Assembly (NCBI GenBank): GCA_963701715.1 | Contig: CAVPAX010000005.1 | Span: forward strand, 323,993-387,992 | Reading direction: 5' to 3' | DNA length: 64,000 nucleotides | Source of the DNA: Methylotenera_A sp963701715 | Lineage (GTDB): Bacteria; Pseudomonadota; Gammaproteobacteria; Burkholderiales; Methylophilaceae | Part shown: one piece after another, positions 60,960-64,000 of the stretch | Position numbering within the stretch: the stretch's first letter is position 1 | Layout: each line of letters begins with the position of its first letter | Program-made: the position numbers and the translations under genes | The notes under the pieces: generated by a model | Database searches by the model: none | The model's input: the letters and a program-made list of their open reading frames with translations, nothing else | What the model was told of the DNA's origin: nothing

Positions 60960-61006
60960 GGCAAAAAACTAATTGAAAATCACTAACAGAAAATTAAAAA
61001 GTTCAG

Positions 61007-61046
61007 TTAATAAAAAAGCCTCACAAATGCGAGGCTTTTTTATTAA
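61007..61046. terminator. Bidirectional terminator between purK and rpsT
   Basis: A perfect 16-bp stem (61007-61022 with 61031-61046, loop of eight bases) has A and T runs at its edges and lies between the convergent purK and rpsT genes. Confidence 0.92.
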
Positions 61047-61053
61047 GTTTTAA

Positions 61054-61470
61054 TTACTTAGCAGCTTTTTCTTTGGCTGGTTTTGCTGCAGCTTTAGGCG
61101 CTGCTTTAGCCTTAGGTGCTGCGGCTTTTGCTGGCGCTGCTGTTTTTGGTTTCGGTGTTGCTTTAGCTTTAGGCGCAGCTTTTTTTGCCAACATCACAGG
61201 CGCATCGCCTTTTAACGCTTTAATGGCTGCAGTTAAGCGGCTTTTATGACGGGCTGCCTTGTTTTTATGGATGATTTTTTTATCCGCGATGCGGTCAATT
61301 ACGCTCACGTTTTCTTGATAAGTTGCCATTGCAGCGGCTTTGTCACCACCTTCAATCGCCTTAATTACTTTTTTAATCGCAGTACGCAATGTTGAACGCA
61401 ATGCGGCGTTGTGCGCGTTTACTTTAACGGATTGGCGCGCGCGTTTGCGTGCTTGTGCGGTATTTGCCAT
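61054..61470 (-). CDS. rpsT: 30S ribosomal protein S20 with long Lys/Ala/Pro tail
   Basis: S20 core (residues 1-86; ANTAQARKRARQSVKVNAHN, then DKKIIHKNKAARHKSRLTAAI) binds 16S rRNA and is complete. It is followed by a 52-residue tail made almost wholly of Lys, Ala and Pro (units such as KAAPKAKA and PKTAAPAKAAA), like a histone H1 or AlgP-type tail. Normal S20 is about 88 residues. The tail is in frame and free of stops with the terminator right behind, so it is likely real. Confidence 0.92.
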   Translation of the reverse strand: MANTAQARKRARQSVKVNAHNAALRSTLRTAIKKVIKAIEGGDKAAAMATYQENVSVIDRIADKKIIHKNKAARHKSRLTAAIKALKGDAPVMLAKKAAPKAKATPKPKTAAPAKAAAPKAKAAPKAAAKPAKEKAAK

Positions 61471-61641
61471 GTGTTCTTTATCCTAAATGCTTAACAGGTG
61501 TTAATACGAAACCGAGCATGTTAGTGTTTTTTGAGACAATTTGCAAGAACTAAAGCTTAATTTTTCAGCAATAGTTCTTCAAAAAATAGCTTAACCGAAA
61601 ATAGCAGTGCGGGCATGCTAAAATCACGATAATTTTAAATC

Positions 61642-61647
61642 TATACT
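61642..61647 (+). promoter_or_regulatory. -10 hexamer just before murJ (leaderless start candidate)
   Basis: TATACT ends six bases before the murJ ATG; no Shine-Dalgarno and no good -35 hexamer is seen. Confidence 0.35.
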
Positions 61648-61653
61648 AATTAA

Positions 61654-63111
61654 ATGAATTTACTCAGGGCCTTAGCCGCAGTTGGCAGCATGACGTTCAT
61701 CTCGCGCATTTTAGGCTTCGTGCGCGATACACTCATCGCACGTACCTTCGGCGCAGGGCTGATGACAGATGCATTTTTTGTGGCGTTTAAAATTCCTAAT
61801 TTATTACGTCGTGTGTCGGCAGAAGGCGCATTCAGTCAGGCTTTTGTGCCGATTTTGTCGGAATACAAAGCCAAGCGGACACAGCAAGAAACGCACGATT
61901 TAATCAATCACGTTGCCAGTCTGATGGGCTTGTTTTTAGTGGCGGTGACCATCTTGGGTATGCTTGCCGCACCATTGATAGTCGGGATTACCGCGCCTGG
62001 ATTTGTGAATCAGCCAGACAAATTTCAACTGACGATTGAATTATTGCGCATTACCTTCCCTTATATTTTATTTGTCTCGCTGGTGTCGCTGGCTGGTGGC
62101 GTGCTAAACACTTACAGCAAGTTTCAGGTGCCCGCGTTCACGCCGGTTTGGCTCAATGTTTCCTTTATTGTCGCCACGCTGTTTGTCGCCCCATATTTTG
62201 ATAATTCAATTAAAGTGCTGGCTTGGGCGGTGTTTGTTGGCGGCATTTTGCAGTTGCTTTATCAATGGCCGTATTTGCGGCAACTGGGGTTGTTGCCGCG
62301 CTACGAGTTAAATTTTCAGGATGAAGGAGTGCGGCGCATTTTAAAGCTCATGCTGCCTGCGATTTTTGGAGTTTCTGTCGCGCAAATTTCTATTGTACTC
62401 AATAATATTTTCGCATCTTTTTTGCAAACGGGTAGCGTGTCTTGGCTGTATTATGCGGATAGGCTCATGGAATTCCCTACTGGAGTATTAGGAGTTGCGT
62501 TGGGCACGATCTTGTTGCCGAGTTTATCCAAATCCTTCACAGAAAAGACCGATGGAGAATACAGCCAGTTGCTGGATTGGGGCTTGCGCCTGACCTTTCT
62601 GCTGGCCGCGCCTGCTGCTGTTGCCATGGCCGTGCTTGCGCAGCCGCTGGTCGCCGGTTTGTTTCATTACGGCAAATTCAGCGCACACGATGTCGAAATG
62701 ACGCAGCTAGCGGTGATGGCTTACAGCGTCGGGCTGCTCGGTTTTATTTTGGTGAAAGTGCTCGCGCCCGGTTTTTACGCGCGGCAGGACATTAAAACGC
62801 CAGTTAAAATCGCCGTATTTACGCTGGCATTGACGCAAGTGATGAACCTGATTTTTGTGCATAAATTGCATTTTCACCATTGGGGTTTGGCGCTCGCGAC
62901 CGGTCTTGGCGCATGTGTCAATTCCGCTTTTCTGTTTTATTATCTGCGCCAAGACCAAGTCTACAAGCCGCTTCCTGGCTGGTTCGTGTTTTATTTCAAG
63001 CTAGCGATTGCACTGGTCATCATGGCGCTTGCGCTGCATTATTTAGCGGGTTTGGCGGGCGATTGGCTCACGCTCCGAACTGCGTCAAAACTGATGTGGA
63101 TTAGCCTGTAG
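61654..63111 (+). CDS. murJ: Lipid II flippase MurJ (C-terminus apparently frameshifted)
   Basis: MurJ (MviN), 485 residues as read, moves lipid II across the inner membrane; about 13-14 membrane segments. MTFISRILGFVRDTLIARTFGAG at the start is canonical (first 20 residues cover the key arginines). The frame ends early in the last membrane segment at a TAG (63109-63111). The frame -1 from there goes on with VLAGAAVYFAALFLLGFRP and ends at 63197, just before ribF, giving the expected ~512 residues. One missing G in CTG(G)TAG would explain it. Confidence 0.92.
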   Translation: MNLLRALAAVGSMTFISRILGFVRDTLIARTFGAGLMTDAFFVAFKIPNLLRRVSAEGAFSQAFVPILSEYKAKRTQQETHDLINHVASLMGLFLVAVTILGMLAAPLIVGITAPGFVNQPDKFQLTIELLRITFPYILFVSLVSLAGGVLNTYSKFQVPAFTPVWLNVSFIVATLFVAPYFDNSIKVLAWAVFVGGILQLLYQWPYLRQLGLLPRYELNFQDEGVRRILKLMLPAIFGVSVAQISIVLNNIFASFLQTGSVSWLYYADRLMEFPTGVLGVALGTILLPSLSKSFTEKTDGEYSQLLDWGLRLTFLLAAPAAVAMAVLAQPLVAGLFHYGKFSAHDVEMTQLAVMAYSVGLLGFILVKVLAPGFYARQDIKTPVKIAVFTLALTQVMNLIFVHKLHFHHWGLALATGLGACVNSAFLFYYLRQDQVYKPLPGWFVFYFKLAIALVIMALALHYLAGLAGDWLTLRTASKLMWISL

Positions 63112-63200
63112 TGCTTGCTGGTGCTGCCGTGTATTTCGCGGCTTTGTTTCTGCTGGGCTTCCGTCCGCGCGATTTTGCCAAGCGAGTGAAAGCATAAACG

Positions 63201-64000
63201 ATGCAAGTTTTTCGTCATCTGCCCAGCCAGCAGCGTGAGCCGCTTACGTTGGCCATCGGCAATTTTGACGGCATGCACTTGGGCCATCAGGCGCTACTGC
63301 AAGCCAATATCCATGAGGCTTTCAGGGAAGGTAAAACGCCTGCAATTATGACCTTTGAGCCGCATCCGCGCGAATTCTTTACTCCACAAAACGCACCAGC
63401 GCGCCTTTCTACATTACGTGAAAAGCTAGAGTTTTTTCAAGAAGCGGGCATAGCAAAAGTTTATGTTTGTCGTTTAATGCGCGGTTCGCTGCGATTGCCG
63501 CGCAGGATTTTTTAAAGATTTTGCGTGAGAAAATGAACGCAACCACGATTTTAGTCGGTGAAGATTTTAAATTCGGCGCCAGCGCGCAGGCACAGTTGAA
63601 GATTTTAAAGCGAATCATTTCGAATTGATTTCACTGCCGCGCGTGGATTTGGATGGCGCTAGAGTCTCCAGCACCCGCGTGCGCGCTTCGCTAGTAGATG
63701 GCGATTTGGCTTTAGCAAGGAAATTATTCGGTCGCAATTACAGTATCAGCGGCAAGGTTGTGCACGGCGCAAAAAGAGGAAGGGAGCTCGGCTTTCCTAC
63801 AGCGAATATTCATGTGCGACATGAGCGGCCTGCGCTGACGGGCGTTTATGCGGTAAAATTACAGGGTATGAACGCAATCGCCAATTTGGGCGTGCGCCCG
63901 ACAGTTGCTGGCATACCAAAATTGCTGCTGGAAACACATGTGTTTGATTACAATGATGATCTATATGGAAAACACGTGCATGTGGAATTTTTGCAAAAAA
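63201..64000 (+). pseudogene. ribF: Riboflavin kinase / FAD synthetase, apparently frameshifted; 3' end outside window
   Basis: RibF makes FMN and FAD. The adenylyltransferase N-domain is plain (IGNFDGMHLGHQALL, then FEPHPREFF). The first frame runs only to 63515. The protein continues after a missing T near 63474 (frame 2: FAAIAAQDFLKIL, then ILVGEDFKFGASA) and again after a missing G near 63590 (frame 1: GTVEDFKANHFELISLPRVD, SSTRVRASL, RGRELGFPTANIH of the kinase domain), up to the window edge. With the murJ slip, three one-base losses in short homopolymers suggest sequencing errors rather than a dead gene, since ribF is essential. Confidence 0.85.
63297..63315 (-). repeat. Dispersed repeat, inverted copy inside ribF
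   Basis: The reverse complement is identical to 19 bases of copy A (13359-13377). In the ribF frame it codes L-Q-A-N-I-H, with no change in the spacing of family motifs around it. Confidence 0.65.

Noticed and set aside
1..64000. tRNA or rRNA genes
   Set aside because: I looked for T-loop (GGTTCGANTCC-like) and CCA-end patterns on both strands and found only chance fragments inside coding genes.

Overview
The window looks like chromosomal DNA of an aerobic betaproteobacterium, most probably a methylotroph of the Methylophilaceae (Methylotenera-like). This is inference from gene order and protein style (secA with a DUF721 gene and an M23 peptidase, argJ-DUF815-Nudix/ThiE-yacG-zapD-coaE-pilD, ispB / rplU-rpmA-obg-proB, purE-purK) and from the moderate base composition; no rRNA or tRNA gene is present to confirm it. 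Nearly all of it is compact housekeeping DNA. I found no prophage, insertion sequence, CRISPR array or tRNA.

Layout: 1-9.3 kb holds the end of pgk, then pyk, purC, a DUF1232 gene, a DedA gene, soluble pyrophosphatase (ppa), a VIT-family transporter, a cytochrome b561 divergent from a membrane-tethered LuxR-type regulator, the membrane H+-pyrophosphatase hppA, and a DUF721 gene. 9.3-13.4 kb holds an M23 peptidase, secA and a DUF1289 gene. From 23.8 kb down to 13.4 kb, 14 genes run on the minus strand: rsxABCDGE-nth, a FIST-domain protein, DUF1841, an ECF sigma factor, a zinc-finger anti-sigma, a secreted Cys-repeat peptide, a DUF692 (MNIO) enzyme and its DUF2063 partner. The last five form a bufferin/HvfABC-type ribosomal peptide cluster with its own sigma factor; this is the most interesting system in the window.

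24-38.5 kb: dapA-bamC-MBL hydrolase, an Ala-repeat lipoprotein, an orphan mini-secretin, a ribosomal-oxygenase (RoxA) gene with a small partner, a molybdopterin oxidoreductase, a 580-bp repeat-bearing intergenic region, phoB-phoR-lipoprotein preceded by a three-repeat Pho box, an OFA-family MFS transporter, and ribH-nusB. 38.5-46.4 kb: a PP2C/FHA/HD-GYP signalling group, a 2Fe-2S ferredoxin, lpxH, two cyclophilins, an L,D-transpeptidase and a TPR protein that share a C-terminal NTF2-like domain. 46.5-64 kb: cysS, argJ, a DUF815 ATPase, a Nudix-ThiE fusion, a PCuAC copper chaperone, yacG, zapD, coaE, pilD, a methyltransferase, ispB, rplU-rpmA-obg-proB-purE-purK, an rpsT with an unusual tail, murJ and ribF.

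Further points: a 24-bp dispersed repeat recurs at five or six sites, in genes and between them. Three apparent one-base deletions lie in the last 0.9 kb (murJ and ribF) and probably reflect poor sequence near a contig end. Three genes have an ATG six bases after a -10-like hexamer and no Shine-Dalgarno.
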